A DNA stretch of 64,000 bases. Origin: Ligustrum vulgare (Eukaryota > Streptophyta > Magnoliopsida > Lamiales > Oleaceae). The position numbers and the translations under genes were made by a program. The stretch is taken from the NCBI GenBank assembly GCA_963555705.1, contig OY743174.1:57248234-57312233 (forward strand), in the 5' to 3' direction. Under the pieces are notes generated by a model that worked only from the letters and a program-made list of their open reading frames with translations, had not been told where the DNA came from and did no database searches. Positions 25,433 to 37,889 of this stretch are shown one piece after another. Position 1 is the stretch's first letter. Each line of letters begins with the position of its first letter.

Positions 25433-26324
25433 GCCACAGAACTCTAATGTAAATAGATTTCAGATTCTACTAACTTCTCTAGGAGTATTCCACTGCCTAT
25501 TTTAATGGACTGTGAACTTTGGACTGCCAATTCATCAAGATCCAATTGGAAATGTCGCGATGAAGGAACTCGATGTCAACCTAGACGGAAAGTTGAAGCA
25601 TATATCTTTCTTCTAGAGGATAAAATTTTCTGGCTACCAGACATCACCATTCTAGTTGCTGGTTGGATTTTACGCACCTTATCAAATCTTTTATTGACAG
25701 TCTTCTCCTAGACATGACTATAATTGTAGATTCTCAGTTTAACCTGCTTCCCTTTCTCCCAGAAAAGGAAACACGTGTTCTTGAATTTGTTTTAGAGTTG
25801 TTTTGATGTACTATGATGATGATGACAATGGGTGCATTTGGTATGGATTTTTTGAGTTAATAATGCAATAATATTAAATTAATAATATTTAAGATTGAGA
25901 TAAGTTCATAATTCAGACAGGCCAGCTTAGCTTTGCTATATTATTTTGCGATAATGATTCGCCCGTGTAGACCAAGTGTTAGCAAGTAGTTTTGTTGTTT
26001 TATTTTAAAAGATTCTTGCCTTTATTTTTCACCTGCTGATGTTGACTGCTCGTAACCTTCACTTTGAATTAATAATTCATTCAAATGATATGTTTTTTGT
26101 TGTTCTTATTTAATTTTAAGGGCTCGTTTTACTTTGAAATTAAAATGGTTTTTGAACATGTTTAAATAAAAAAAATTTAAAAAAATTATTTATTCAATTA
26201 GAAGAGTTTTTAGAGAAAAAATTTCTTAGATGGTTTTTTTTTTTTTTTGGCTGTTTTTCCATGAAAAGTAAAAGCAAAAGTTGAATTCTTGTCAAGCGGG
26301 TCTTCATTTCAACGGGAATGAGTA
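25433..26324. other. Probable 3' flank of the RPAP2-like locus
   Basis: The first ~400 bp have mixed composition and are likely former 3'UTR. The rest is AT-rich intergenic DNA. No gene was seen. Confidence 0.4.
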
Positions 26325-26468
26325 TTCCTTAATTATAGTTTTAATGAGGCTTATTTTACACAAGATTGGATTTATGGTTTTAGCATGATACAATTGTTCC
26401 TTAATTATAGTTTTAATGAGGCTTATTTTACACAAGATTGGATTTATGGTTTTAGCATGATACAATTG
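26325..26468. repeat. Perfect 72-bp tandem duplication
   Basis: The segment beginning TTCCTTAATTATAG and ending ATACAATTG occurs at 26325-26396 and again immediately after, with no difference I can see over the duplicated part. Confidence 0.9.
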
Positions 26469-27086
26469 TGTGGCTACGTTGTAATCAAGTATTTTTTAAC
26501 ATGATATTTTACAATGAACTTGGTTACACAAAATAATTTGTTATATACAAAAATGCTATAAATCTCGTGACGGGATTTATCCGTCTCACATAGGTGGGCC
26601 GCCGTATTGTTTGTGGGGAGGGAGTGATTGGTAAGCCTTCATAGGTTTTAGAGCAAAATCGTTATATATTCAACATAAAGTAATTGTTTTATTTTTAGTT
26701 TTAGGTATTGAAATGATGAAAATGATTTATTGTCAATGGTTGACACTAGAAAATGACTCATTGAAATGATATGCTAGACTCTAACTAATCACATTTGTGT
26801 CGTTTTTCAAACTTTGAAACATGCAGCTAGTTCCTCCATAGTATGTAAATTAATACATTTATAACCTCCATAAATAAATATTCAAATTTTGATGTTAAAA
26901 AATATTCAGAAAGCACGACTCCGTTTCATTAGGACAAAAAAAAAAAAATGATAAATAAATTTTGTAATGGTTGTTATTAATTCAATAATGTGCTCCATGA
27001 GTCACAAATAACGTGCTCTTTTGAGTCACACCACTACTAAGTACTCTCAATAGTAGAGGTCCAATTTATGGCACGTTGATTTTGTA
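26469..27086. other. Intergenic, nothing recognised
   Basis: AT-rich single-copy-looking sequence between the 72-bp duplication and the hAT element. No coding frame and no terminal repeat was found. Confidence 0.4.
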
Positions 27087-27094
27087 TCAGAGGT

Positions 27095-28460
27095 TAGGGG
27101 TGAACGCGGTCTGGTTTGGGCGGTTTTTGACATATTTTTAAACCAAATCATTTTAAGCGGTTTGACATTTTCTCAAACCAAACCAAACCATTTCATTTTA
27201 CAAACCAAACCATTTTTTGCGGTTTGGTTCGATTTTAATCCGCGATTTTTACCTATCGACATAATATAATATATTTTAGACGTTAAATTAACTCATATAT
27301 TTTAATATAAAGATAAAATAAGTTAATATATAAGCAAATACGAGAATTAATAATGTTAGATGTTAAATTCATTCGAATTTGTTTTCAATTCAAAATAAAA
27401 ACATGAAGTTAAAAAACAATTGTAAATTTGTAATTGCATTTTATTTGTTCTCTAACTTCTTTCCGAACAAAAATGATAGGTCATTGTCATCAAAATTCTT
27501 TAAAAAATCACTATTCTAAGACATACCATAGCTAGTCATTCTTTTTTGCTTTTTATTTGAAACCATATACGGATACTTTTCTTGCATAAATGTGTGATAT
27601 GATTTGATAAAGTACAAGTACCGCAATTATTAATATGATGCTTATACAATTTTTCACAGTAATAATATTTTATCTTGGCTCTCTTCTTGCTAGCTTATCT
27701 TTGTTGTCCAGATTCTGATATTTAACAAGGAGTAAATTCTAAGAAAATAAATAAAATAATCTAATGATTTTGCTTGCAAAGAAAGTTAAACAAGTGATAT
27801 TCAAATTCTTACCCTGATTCGAACCTTCTGATATAGATCGAAACATCTTCCATGACTCTCTAAAATAAAATCAAATGCAAGAAGAAATTGAAAGTACACC
27901 TATCACCTCTGTCTATTATTATAAGAAACTAATTGATATTAGTGAAGAGGAACTTGGAAGTTGGAAGGAAACAAGGAAGACGAATGAAAACAGAAAATTA
28001 ATGATTGAATTAAGAAGTGGGAACGTTTTTTGTTTGAATCTCTATTAAATGAGCTTTTGAGGTTGGAGTATGTGATTTAAGGATGGTGTGGGTTATATGT
28101 TAATGGGATTTTAGGATTGGAGTATGTTGTTAAAAGGTGGTATGAGTTAAAGGTTAATCAGATTTTGTGGTTGGACATTAGACAATAACTTTTTTTTAAA
28201 AAAAAAAAGACAAGAACTTTTATTCATTAAATAAATTTGAAAATTTTTGAGAAAAAACTTTAAATTTCAATGAATAAAAATTAATTTTTTAATTAAAAAA
28301 ATTAGCGATTTGGTTTGGCTTAAGCGGTTTTTAAAAATTGAAACCTAAACCAAACCATTTTGAAACGGTTTGGTTTGAAAATATTGGCGGGTCCACATGG
28401 AACCGAACCAACGGTTTCGATTCGGTTTGCGGTTTGACTGTTTTTTTTTTTGCAGCCCTA
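27095..28460. mobile_element. hAT-type non-autonomous element, 1366 bp, 8-bp TSD
   Basis: The left end TAGGGGTGAACG and the right end TGCAGCCCTA form a short inverted repeat. The 8-bp flanks are TCAGAGGT (27087-27094) and TCAGAGGC (28461-28468). Subterminal regions are packed with AAACCAAACC and GGTTTGGTTT. No transposase frame. Confidence 0.85.
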
Positions 28461-28541
28461 TCAGAGGCTATATAAGTCAAACAGGGAATAGAAAAGGATG
28501 CGATGAAACTTAATAGATACGAATCATTCAATTAATATATA

Positions 28542-30154
28542 GGGTAGACATTGTAAATGGTTCCTAACGTTTGAGTTTCTTGCGAAAATAGCCCTTAACG
28601 TTTAAATTTTGGTATTTATACTCTCAGATTCACCAAACGTTATGAAAATGATAATTGCCGTTACATTCTGTTAATTACAACCGTTAATTGCACTATTTGA
28701 CCTTATTTTCATATTTTCATAAGGGCATATATGTCTTTATCTAATTTTTCACATATTTTACATTTAATTGAAAGGTTGTATGAAAATAACATTACTGGAA
28801 TGAAAATGTTTTGGCGTATTAAGTCCCTAACCTACAAACGTTTAGCGTATTTAGTCCTTAACCTACAAACGTTTGACATCTTTAGTCCCTAACATATTAA
28901 TTCACTGTTTGAGACTTATTATTTCAAATAATGCAATTTATAATTATAATTTTTTGAAGAATATGTGGTTAAAAGATTTTTTTATTTATTTATTTAGGTC
29001 TAGATTATTTTATTGATTGAAAACATCATTTTTTTTCAAAACTCATTTTTAACCGCACATTGTAATTTTAATTATTCCAAATAATGCGATTTGTAATTGT
29101 AATTTTTTGGAGAATTTATGGTTAAAAAGTAAGATTTTTTTTATTTACGTCTAGATTATTTGATTGATTGAAAAACTTCATTTTTATTTAAGTTTTAAAC
29201 CTCACATTCAGTAAATAAAATTATCTATACATAAATTTATAAATGGTTTAACAAATAGTGGCTTATTAATTTACAAGATTGATTAATTAAAATTCAACAA
29301 CAATATGTCACACTATTTAATTTGGATAAAAAAAATTAGAAATTGAATAAAAAACATTTAGAGGCTGACAAAAAAGGGAATTGAGCCGATCGAACTGAAA
29401 TCGAACTGAAAAGATTGAAGTTTATTCTTGATTTTAAAGTTAACAAAATATTTAACAAAAATTCCCCACAATAATAGCTCAACACATCGATAAAAAACAA
29501 AAACTCATAGATTATTTTATTGATAGAATATGCGGTCGAAAATGAGTTTTTAAAAAAATGATGTTTTCAATCAATAAAATAATCTAGACGTAAAAAAAAA
29601 AAATATCTTGATTTTTAACCACAAATTCTTCAAAAAATTACAATATGCTGTTGAAAATGAGTTTTGAAAAAAATGATATTTTCAATCAATAAAATAATCT
29701 AGACGTAAATAAAAAAATCATGCTTTTTAACCACAAATTCTTCAAAAAATTACAATTACAAATCGCATTATTTGAAATAATGGATCTCAAACAATGAATT
29801 AATATGTTAAGAACTAAAGGTGCTAAACGTTTGTAGGTTAGGGACTAAATAAGCTAAACGTTTGTGGATTAAGGACTTAATACGCCAAAACATTTTCATT
29901 AAAGGGATGTTATTTGTATACAATCTTTCAATTGAATGTAAAATATGTAGAAAATTAGATAAAGACATAAATGCCCTTATGAAAGTAAGAAAAATAAGGT
30001 CAAATAGTACAACTAACAGTTAGAATTAACAGAATATAACGGTATGGACCATTTTCACAACGTTTGGTGAATCTGAAGGTATAAATGTCAAAATCAAAAC
30101 GTTGTGGACTATTTCGCAAAAAACTCAAATGTTAAGGATCATTTGTGTTGTTTG

Positions 30155-30157
<3 letters not shown>
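28542..30157. mobile_element. Foldback element with ~600-bp inverted arms
   Basis: The left arm begins GGGTAGACATTGTAAATGG and the right arm ends AATGTGTTGTTTGCCC on the same strand. Shared landmarks run inward in mirror order: AACGTTTGAG, CAGATTCACCAAACGTT, TCTGTTAATT, TATTTGACC, AATGTTTTGGCGTATTAAGTCC, ACCTACAAACGTTTAG. Each arm also has two copies of a unit with ATTTTTTGAAGAAT and TCTAGATTATTTTATTGATTG. Long TIRs suggest a Mutator-like or foldback origin. The TSD cannot be read because both flanks are TA repeats. Confidence 0.7.

Positions 30158-30246
<89 letters not shown>
30158..30246. repeat. Compound (TA)n(GT)n microsatellite
   Basis: About 43 bp of TA are followed by 23 GT units, directly against the right end of the foldback element. 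Confidence 0.95.
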
Positions 30247-30247
<1 letters not shown>

Positions 30248-30612
30248 TATTATGATTGATAGTAGTTTGTGCGTATCTCGTAGTATACAGATTGTTTACC
30301 GTGATGAAATTATTGTTCTAATTAACTGGACGCGTTGTCAAGAATTCGTGGTACACTACAGTCTACCTCGATGAAATCGATTCACCAAAATCGTTACTAC
30401 ATGCAAATTTGCTAGTACGTTTGCGAAATTTTAATAAATAATTTAAATTATAATAAAAAGAAGTGAGTGACCGTTAAATGTGTAATGCTTATAAATTGTT
30501 TGAATAAAAAATATTTCATTGTTTAAAAGTAATTTATAAATATGAGATAATACAGACATTAGAAAATCTATCTTCTATATCTTTATCTTTATTTTATTAT
30601 ATATATATAATG

Positions 30613-30682
30613 GTAGAAGTAAGGAGAGAGAGTCACTTTGGAGGAAAAATTGTATTTAATGACTCTCTCTCATCACTTCTAC
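30613..30682. repeat. 70-nt hairpin, copy 1
   Basis: GTAGAAGTAAGGAGAGAGAGT pairs with the downstream ACTCTCTCTCATCACTTCTAC at 19 of 21 positions, leaving a loop of about 28 nt. A near-identical copy lies at 31742. It could be a tiny MITE; a small-RNA precursor is possible but unproven. Confidence 0.6.
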
Positions 30683-30701
30683 TTTTATATTATATATATA
30701 A

Positions 30702-31721
30702 CTAGTATTCGCACCCGTGCGTTGCACGAAACAAAAAAATTATAATTATTAATTAATGAATAACTAACTAAATATATTCAATAATTAATGAAAATGTGAG
30801 AAATATATAACAAAAACAATTAAATTCATATATTATGGGAAAGAATATGAAGAAACAAAAAAGTATTCAATAACAAAATTCAATGTAAATTAAAAAAATT
30901 TCTTTAAAAATAATAATTGTGGTTCATAATTTTTAAACAGTTCGATTCATGATCATTGCATACAATACAATTAAAAAGAAATGTATATTATAGGAGAATA
31001 TATGGTTAAAAAGTAGAGATTTTTTTATATCATGTATAGAATACCTCATTAATAAAATATAGTTAAAAACGAATTTTAAAAAATGAGATGTGAATTAATG
31101 AATGCCAAACATAATTCAAAGAATGATTACAAGAAAAAAATGTTTTCCCAAAGAATGAATAGACATAATTTCTTTATTGGACTTTATTATATCAATCTTT
31201 AAAATTTAGGATATTAAAACTTTCCAATTAGATCGTGCAGAACATCAATCAATACATGAAAAGGAATTACACGTGTATTAAATTTATTTATGGAAAATAA
31301 CAATATTTTTTGTTTCTTGCGTTAATGTTGCTTAACGTTACAAATAATATTTTTGTAGATATTTTTAGTAATGTCAAAATATAATAATAATAATAATAAA
31401 ATATTTCACAAACGGAAATTGTTTTTTTTTTTTTTTTTTTTACATTCTTGAATGTTACATAATTTGTTCTTGACATCCATATAATAAAAATGATCCAACT
31501 AATGAATTAATGAATTATATAATTGATTAAACAATTTGTTAGTATCAATGTACTGATTCTAGTGTAGTGGGAAATGAGTGTCAATGCAATGATGTTGATA
31601 TAATTGATATTTAATGATCTTAAGTCAAACAAATAAATTTCATATATTGACCCAAAAAAATGATGTCAACAGTTTTGGCGGGAAAACTTGTGCAAACTAT
31701 CTTGTTATTATATATATTAAG
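30702..31721 (-). mobile_element. Candidate Helitron, 3' end clear, 5' end tentative
   Basis: On the minus strand a hairpin (stem CGTGC/GCACG, loop AAC, at about 30715-30727) is followed by ...ATACTAG and a host T at 30701. This is a good Helitron 3' end. A minus-strand TCTTAATATATATAATAAC at 31721 resembles a Helitron 5' end, but the preceding base is T rather than A. No Rep-helicase frame, so it is non-autonomous. Confidence 0.45.
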
Positions 31722-31741
31722 AATATATTAAGATTAAGATA

Positions 31742-31811
31742 GTAGAAGTAAGGAGAGAGAGTAACTTTGGAGGAAAAATTGTATTTAATGACTCTCTCTC
31801 ATCATTTCTAC
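31742..31811. repeat. 70-nt hairpin, copy 2
   Basis: Same stem-loop as at 30613 with two or three base differences. The two copies flank the candidate Helitron. Confidence 0.6.
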
Positions 31812-32559
31812 TTTTATATATAAAAATAAATAAAGAAAAGAAAAAGATTTTGTAGGAAAAATTATTATTTATTACATATTTAGTAAGAGTTGTAATAAAT
31901 GTACTATGTGTAAATGTATTACATTGAAAATGAAATAATTAGATTAATATATTTGAATATAAATAATGTGATATCTATGTAAATGTGTTATGTAGGAAAT
32001 GAAAAAAATCAGATTAATATATTTGAACATAAATAAATGTGATATATATGTAAATTTGTTACGTAAAAATGAAAAAATTGTATTAATATATTTGAACATA
32101 AATAAATGTTATATCTATGTAAATGTGTTAAATTGAAAATAAAAATTTCAAATTAATATATTTGAAAATAAATAAACACGTGCTATATAAATTTGTTAAG
32201 TTAGAAATGAAAATTTTGAATCAATATATTTTGAAAATAAATAAATAAATAAAATCATTGAAGTATTTGTAGCGACCAAGAATTTTTACGCGATTAATAA
32301 TTATTTTAATAGAAAATCGTGTCGCTACTATTTCACCCATTTTTATTAAGTAACGTCGTGACGTATTCGTATAGCCAAGTCAAGAAATAATCGAGATCGT
32401 TCGATTTTAAATTAAATTCCGAATTTCTAAAAATATCTCCATTCTCTTAATTTAAAGTATATTAAGTCCAAGTACTTAATTCAATGTTATCCCAATATTT
32501 ATTTATACAAAAATTATTTTTATTATTGAAATTAAGAAAATATATGCAAGCATGAGAGG

Positions 32560-32985
32560 TTCCATTATATATAATAATTATGAGAATCTTAATTTTATAA
32601 ATATGGAAAAGAATATGAATGGTTGATAGACTCCATTATATGTAATCATGAAGAGCATAATATTTGTATAAATATGGAAAAGTATATGAATGAATTATAT
32701 ACTCCATTATATATAATCATGAAGAGCATAATATTTGTATAAATATGGAAAAGTATATGAATGATTGATAAGACTCCATTATATGTAATCATGAAGAGCA
32801 TAATATTTGTATAAATATGAAAAAGTATATGAATGATTTATATACTCCATTATATATAATCATGAAGAGCATAATAATTGTATAAATATGGAAAAGTATA
32901 TGAATGATCGATAGACTCCATTATATATAATCATGAAGAGCATATTATTTGTATAAATATGGAAAAGTATATGAATGGTGCTTTA
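32560..32985 (+). repeat. 71-bp minisatellite, about six units, in LTR
   Basis: CATGAAGAGCATA starts at 32647, 32718, 32790, 32861 and 32932 (steps of 71, 72, 71, 71), with a degenerate unit before them. Confidence 0.9.
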
Positions 32986-33204
32986 CTTTAAGAAAATGAT
33001 GTGTTAAAATTAATAGAATTGAATGATTATGTTTACAATATGCCAACTTTATACATCTATTTAAACCCATCTCTTTTACACACAACTCTACACATATACA
33101 CTTATTTCCAACCTCTTGACAAAATTCACAAGTAAGAGAAATTCAAGGTGGTCAAGAAAGTTTTGGTCCATTTACTACTACACTTCATTTTAATCTTTTA
33201 AAAG

Positions 33205-33570
33205 GTAAGTATATCTTATGTTTTTATGAAAATTAAGTATGTTGTTATGAAATGTAAATATACTTTAAGTTTTTATGAAAAGTAAGTATGTTTTTATGAA
33301 AGGTATTACCTTATGTTTTTATGAAAAGTAAGTATGTTTTTATGAAAGGTAAATACACCTTATGTTTTTAAGAAAAGTAAGTATGTTTTTATGAAAAGTA
33401 AAATACCTTATATTTTTAAGAAAAGTAAGTATGTTTTTATGAAAATTAGATATACCTTATGTTTTTAAGAAAAGTAAGTATGTTTTTATGAAAAGTAAAA
33501 TACCTTATATTTTTAAGAAAAGTAAGTATGTTTTTATGAAAATTAGATATACCTTATGTTTTTACGAAAA
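33205..33570 (+). repeat. 48-bp minisatellite, about seven units, in LTR
   Basis: AAGTATG starts near 33236, 33284, 33330, 33379, 33427, 33476 and 33524 (steps 46-49). Units read TTTTTATGAAAAGTAAGTATG with variants. Confidence 0.9.
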
Positions 33571-35351
33571 TGTTTGGATCATTGCTATGAAATCAATCTC
33601 ACAAGATTGCTATTGGTCCCATATGATATGTTTATGATTATGCTAAGGGGACCGGAGTTTAGTAGCGCTACACATAAGAATTCTTGCCATCTAAGTTCGG
33701 TAAAATTCTTGTGTCTCTCTATGTTTATGAGGATTTCGATCATATCCTATGTTATGATGAAAATGATCCATATGCTTTCAAAAGAAAATTATGCTTGGTA
33801 TACTTACTGGGATTTTATAAATCTCACTCCACGATATTTACCATTTTCAGATAATTGAAGGTTCGAGGCGGTCAACATGGAAGTGGCAAAAGTGGTTAAG
33901 ATTGATGAGATAATTATGTTGAACTTTATGTAAGAAAATTATGTTCTATTTTTATTCACAAATTAAATTATGGGATTCTAATTATTCTTTTGAATAACTT
34001 TACATTACTATTTAAGTCTCGATAATATGATATGAGTCACTTTTAGTGGCACTCGAATGGTCGAGAATTCGGGTCGTCACAGTATTAATTCCTAATACGT
34101 CAATAAATGAGTAGGTTCTTCAATAAACATATTACAAAAATAATTAATTATTTGCTATCAGCCTTTTACTACCAATGATAAATTGGTAGAAAATTTAATT
34201 ATTTCATCATTTTGAAAAAAAATGGTATGTTTAAAAAAAAAGAAAAATAAAATATATTAAATAATATATTGGATTTCGAATAAAATATTTGTAAGGAATA
34301 TATTAAAAATAAATTTAATTAAAAATTATAACATATTAAAAGGAAAATATGTGATAAGGTGTGCAAATCTTTAGAGAAAATCGTAAATAAAAGTAAAACG
34401 AAATTTTATATAAAAATTTAATTAAGTACCAAACTTTGAGTGGCGTGATACACCGCGTGTACCTCCAAATTTTTTTATTTTGATTAGTTTTTTTTTTTTT
34501 TTTTAGTTCCAAATTCAATAACATGTGTTATGTAGGAAATGAAAAAAATAGATTAATATATTTGAACATAAATAAATATCATATCATATCTATGTAAATG
34601 TGTTACGTTGAAAATGAAAATTTTGGATTAATATATTTTAAAATAAATAAATATAAGCTATATAAATTTGTTAAGTTAGAAATGAAAAAATTGAATTAAT
34701 GTATTTTGAAAATAAATAAATAAAGTTATTGAAATTTTACTTCCCAATATGTCAATAAATAAGTAGGCTCTTCAATAAGCATGTTACAAAAATAATTAAT
34801 TATTTTCTATTTTCTCTCTCCAATTTTCAATCACTATTTTTACTTCAAAATCATAAATAAACAAGTTTATAAACCAAACATTATTACCAAACGGAGGCTT
34901 AATCATTTCATCATTTTGACAAAAATTGACATTTTTAAAAAACGAGGAAAAATAAAATATATTAATAAATATTTTGGATTTAGAATAAAATATATGTAAG
35001 AAACACATTAAAAAATATAGTTAACAAAAATTATAACATATTAAAAGGGAAATAGGTGATAAGTGGACAAATATTCAGAGAAAATCGTAAATAAAAGTCA
35101 AAAAAAATTTATATAACATATTCAAATGAGTGCCAAATTTTTAGTGGAGCGGTATACTCAGTGTACATGTAGCATTTTTTATTTTGAATAATTTTGTCTT
35201 TTTTAAAGTTTCAAATTCAATAACATTTTGTATTGAAGTTTAATTTAAATTATGCTTTTTATTTGATATGATTGAATCAAGATATTTTTAAAATTATGAT
35301 TTAAAAATTAAATATTCCGTACATCGTACAGGTAGACAACTAACTAGCTAG

Positions 35352-37187
35352 TATAAAAACAAAGTACACAAAATACACACGCACTTTCCCGCCGAAAATT
35401 ACTTGCAAAATTTGGAAAGATTTTACAAAAAAAAAAAATAATAATAAATAATTTAGAAAAAAGACTTATTAAAGTGTAATGGGAATTTGAATCATTTCAA
35501 AATTTAATGATTGAACAATCCAAATTCTAAAGTGTAATAATTGCAAATTTGAATTAAACTTTGGTGGTAGTTAAATTCCTTTTTTTTTTTTGGGAAAACA
35601 AAGAAATGATGCTTTCGAGGTAAAAATATGTGATTAAAAAGTTGTTTAAAAATATTTTATCAAATAGAGATGCTTCGTTCCAATTCAAAAAAGGACAATT
35701 TGAGATTATTTTTTATTTTTTTGTAAAAAAATGTGTTTTTCATTATTAAACAGAGATGTTTCATTTTTTTTTTTTGTGAAAAAAGGTGGAAACATCAGAA
35801 GCATCATAAATCCAATTTAAAAAATAAATAGATAATTTTCGATTGTTCTAAAAAAGTATTCAAAATCCGTAATTTAGAAATTTTGTTAAATTTATTAAAA
35901 AATGTCTATTAAAAAATATTCTGCTTAATCATAGTATAACTAATATGGTAAAGTAATATAAAATTATATTATAAAATGTGTTGAAAAACATTTAAATAAC
36001 CTAAAAATATTTTAGTTTAAAGAACGAAAAATGTTTTATTTTAAAGAACTTAAGAACATTCCTTATATTGTGTATTTTTTATAAGTTTTTCAATTAGATT
36101 ATATAGAAAAAAACTAAATGACTAATTCAGAAATTTTCTTCAAAATCAAACAATCTCATACTTGATTGAATATAATTTTCTTTCAGATTGAGAAATTTCA
36201 TACTTGATTGAATATTTTATATATATATTTTTGAAATAACTTGTTCATTTGTATTATTCTTGATTATTTTTATTTATTTATTTTTTTGTAATGACAATGT
36301 TTTAATTTGGAAAACACTATTAAAAATTCTATAAAATTATAAAATTATATTTAAGCAATGCAAAAGTTAAAATATATTTTATTCGGAATCAAATTAACTC
36401 TTTTTTTGCATTGTTATTAAAAAATTACTTTGATTGCGTCATATGCAACGACAATTAACGAGAAGTTTAATACAAGATAATAAGTGAGAGCAAACTATAA
36501 ACACTTTGTCTCTAAAAGGTCCTAGAGATCAAATATAAAAGTTTATTATATATTTTTTGCTTTTCCTTAATATCTTATTCATTTTAAATTATATCATTTA
36601 AGTTATATAATGCTCAGTATTCAGAAAATCTAAAATCGGCCCGATCTGAAAAAAGAAACATATCAAGGATCGAAGGCTGAATCAGTTCGAACCGGGATCG
36701 AACCGGTTTTAATTAAAAAATTAATAATTGTTTCAAATATCACAAAATTTTCTAAAAAAAAGTTATTTTAGAAATAAAACAACATTTACTCATTTGGAGA
36801 TAAAATTAAATACAATATGTGTGTGTGTGTGTGTTAATTTTATTTGTTTATATTATATTATATTTCAAAATAAATAATTTAACATATAAAAAAATAAGAT
36901 AAAAATAACTTATTTAGAAGATGAAAGCCCAACAATGAACAAACAAACAAATGATAAATAAAAATAATTTTTAAAAGAAAAAAGAAAAACTTCATAAAGA
37001 TCCAAATTTCTTAATTTTGATTATTTTTGTAGATGTTGCATTTCCTATTTGATTAGTTTTGTCTTTAAGTTTTGAATTCAATAATATGTTGTATTAAAAT
37101 GTTAGTATATTATATTTTTATTGATAAGATTGTATAATTAATATATTTTCATAAATTTTGATCGAAATCACTATTACAAATATATTT
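35352..37187. other. AT-rich TE-derived region, no gene
   Basis: No coding frame. A (GT)n tract lies near 36818-36834. A short block at 36630-36710 (TCGAACCGG repeats) resembles subterminal hAT sequence. The last ~180 bp resemble the 3' part of the Helitron that ends at 35351, so this is probably the body of a second member. Confidence 0.45.
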
Positions 37188-37889
37188 TCGTGCATCGCAC
37201 GTGTTGACCACAAAATCCGGCTGGACCTTGGACCAACACGTCTCAGCTCCTCCCTCTTGAACACGTGGATCTCTTGCGCACTGTGACAAACAATCAGTTT
37301 GCAAAGGGGGCCGAGGTGGTTCCCGTTTGCACTCCGATGCCTAAGTCAGTGCACATGTCAAGCAAATATAATTTGAGTGCGGGAAATATAAGTGCGTAAA
37401 AGAGAGAAAAGGGAGTGAGAGTAAATATTCAGTTAAGAGAGTAAAAATGCTAACCTTTAACTTGAAGATAATTGTGCTTCATTTATACAGGAACTTCTTA
37501 TCTCGGATCACGACACGTGGCGTACTTTACACTTGTCATCACCCTAGTTCATGGATGTGACAACCTTGCTTTTCAACCGTAATCATTGCTACATTTCGTA
37601 GGGGATGGGCGCCTGTCACGTCTTGGTAAAGGCGGTGTCCCATCACTGACTCCATCTCTCTTCTGGTCACCGCCATAAAGCGCCCGGCTGAGCATAAAGC
37701 ACATCGGCTAGGCGTTAACCAGGTCGGCTAAAGAGGTTTGCTTGGCGTACCACCTCGACATTCATCTCAAAGTGATATTTTAGGCCTTAACTGTGGGTTA
37801 AGGTCCGTTGGGCCACTATTGGGCCTTCACCGATAGATCACTTTACCTTTCTTTGGGCCCGAATGCAACAACACGGGTGAAAATACTAG
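37188..37889 (+). mobile_element. Helitron 3' terminus split by a solo LTR
   Basis: The left half TTCGTGCATCGCACG (37187-37201) and the right half GGTGAAAATACTAG (37876-37889), followed by T, together make a standard Helitron 3' hairpin plus CTAG. The solo LTR 37202-37870 and its TSD copy lie between them. Confidence 0.65.
37202..37870 (-). mobile_element. Solo LTR, 669 bp, near-perfect TSD
   Basis: Ends are TGTTGACCACAAAATCC and GAATGCAACA. Flanks are GCACG (37197-37201) and ACACG (37871-37875), one transition apart. A TATA-like sequence (TGTATAAATGAAG on the minus strand near 37480) suggests that the LTR reads leftward. It is GC-richer than its surroundings. Confidence 0.75.

Larger units (their letters stand above)
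32268..34081 (+). mobile_element. Solo LTR, 1814 bp, TSD GTATT
   Basis: Begins TGTAGCGACCAAGAATTTTT, ends GAATTCGGGTCGTCACA. GTATT lies on both sides (32263-32267, 34082-34086). It is related to the solo LTR at 496-3245. It contains two separate minisatellites. No PBS or coding domain was seen. An open frame at 33556-33858 is not recognisable. Confidence 0.85.
31985..35351 (+). mobile_element. Helitron 3' part with internal duplication and LTR insertion
   Basis: The 3' end at 35351 shows a hairpin (CGTAC/GTAC(A), near 35319-35330) then ...CTAGCTAG and a host T. Upstream, a unit of about 720 bp occurs twice. Unit A is 31985-32267 plus 34082-34520, split by the solo LTR. Unit B is 34525-35220. 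Both contain GTTATGTAGGAAATGAAAAA, TTGAACATAAATAAAT, GTCAATAAATNAGTAGGNTC and AACATATTAAAAGG in the same order. The 5' end of the element was not found, and no coding frame remains. Confidence 0.5.

Noticed and set aside
28910..29790. CRISPR-like regular repeats
   Set aside because: These are sub-units of a foldback transposon in mirror orientation in a plant genome, without spacers.
30102..30374. Frame with Tyr-Ile and Cys-Val repeats
   Set aside because: Translation of the (TA)n(GT)n microsatellite.
32560..33570. Possible centromeric satellite
   Set aside because: Only six to seven units each, bounded by LTR termini and a TSD; they are local expansions.
33556..33858. 100-codon frame in the 1.8 kb solo LTR
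   Set aside because: No recognisable domain, begins within the minisatellite region, and lies within an LTR.
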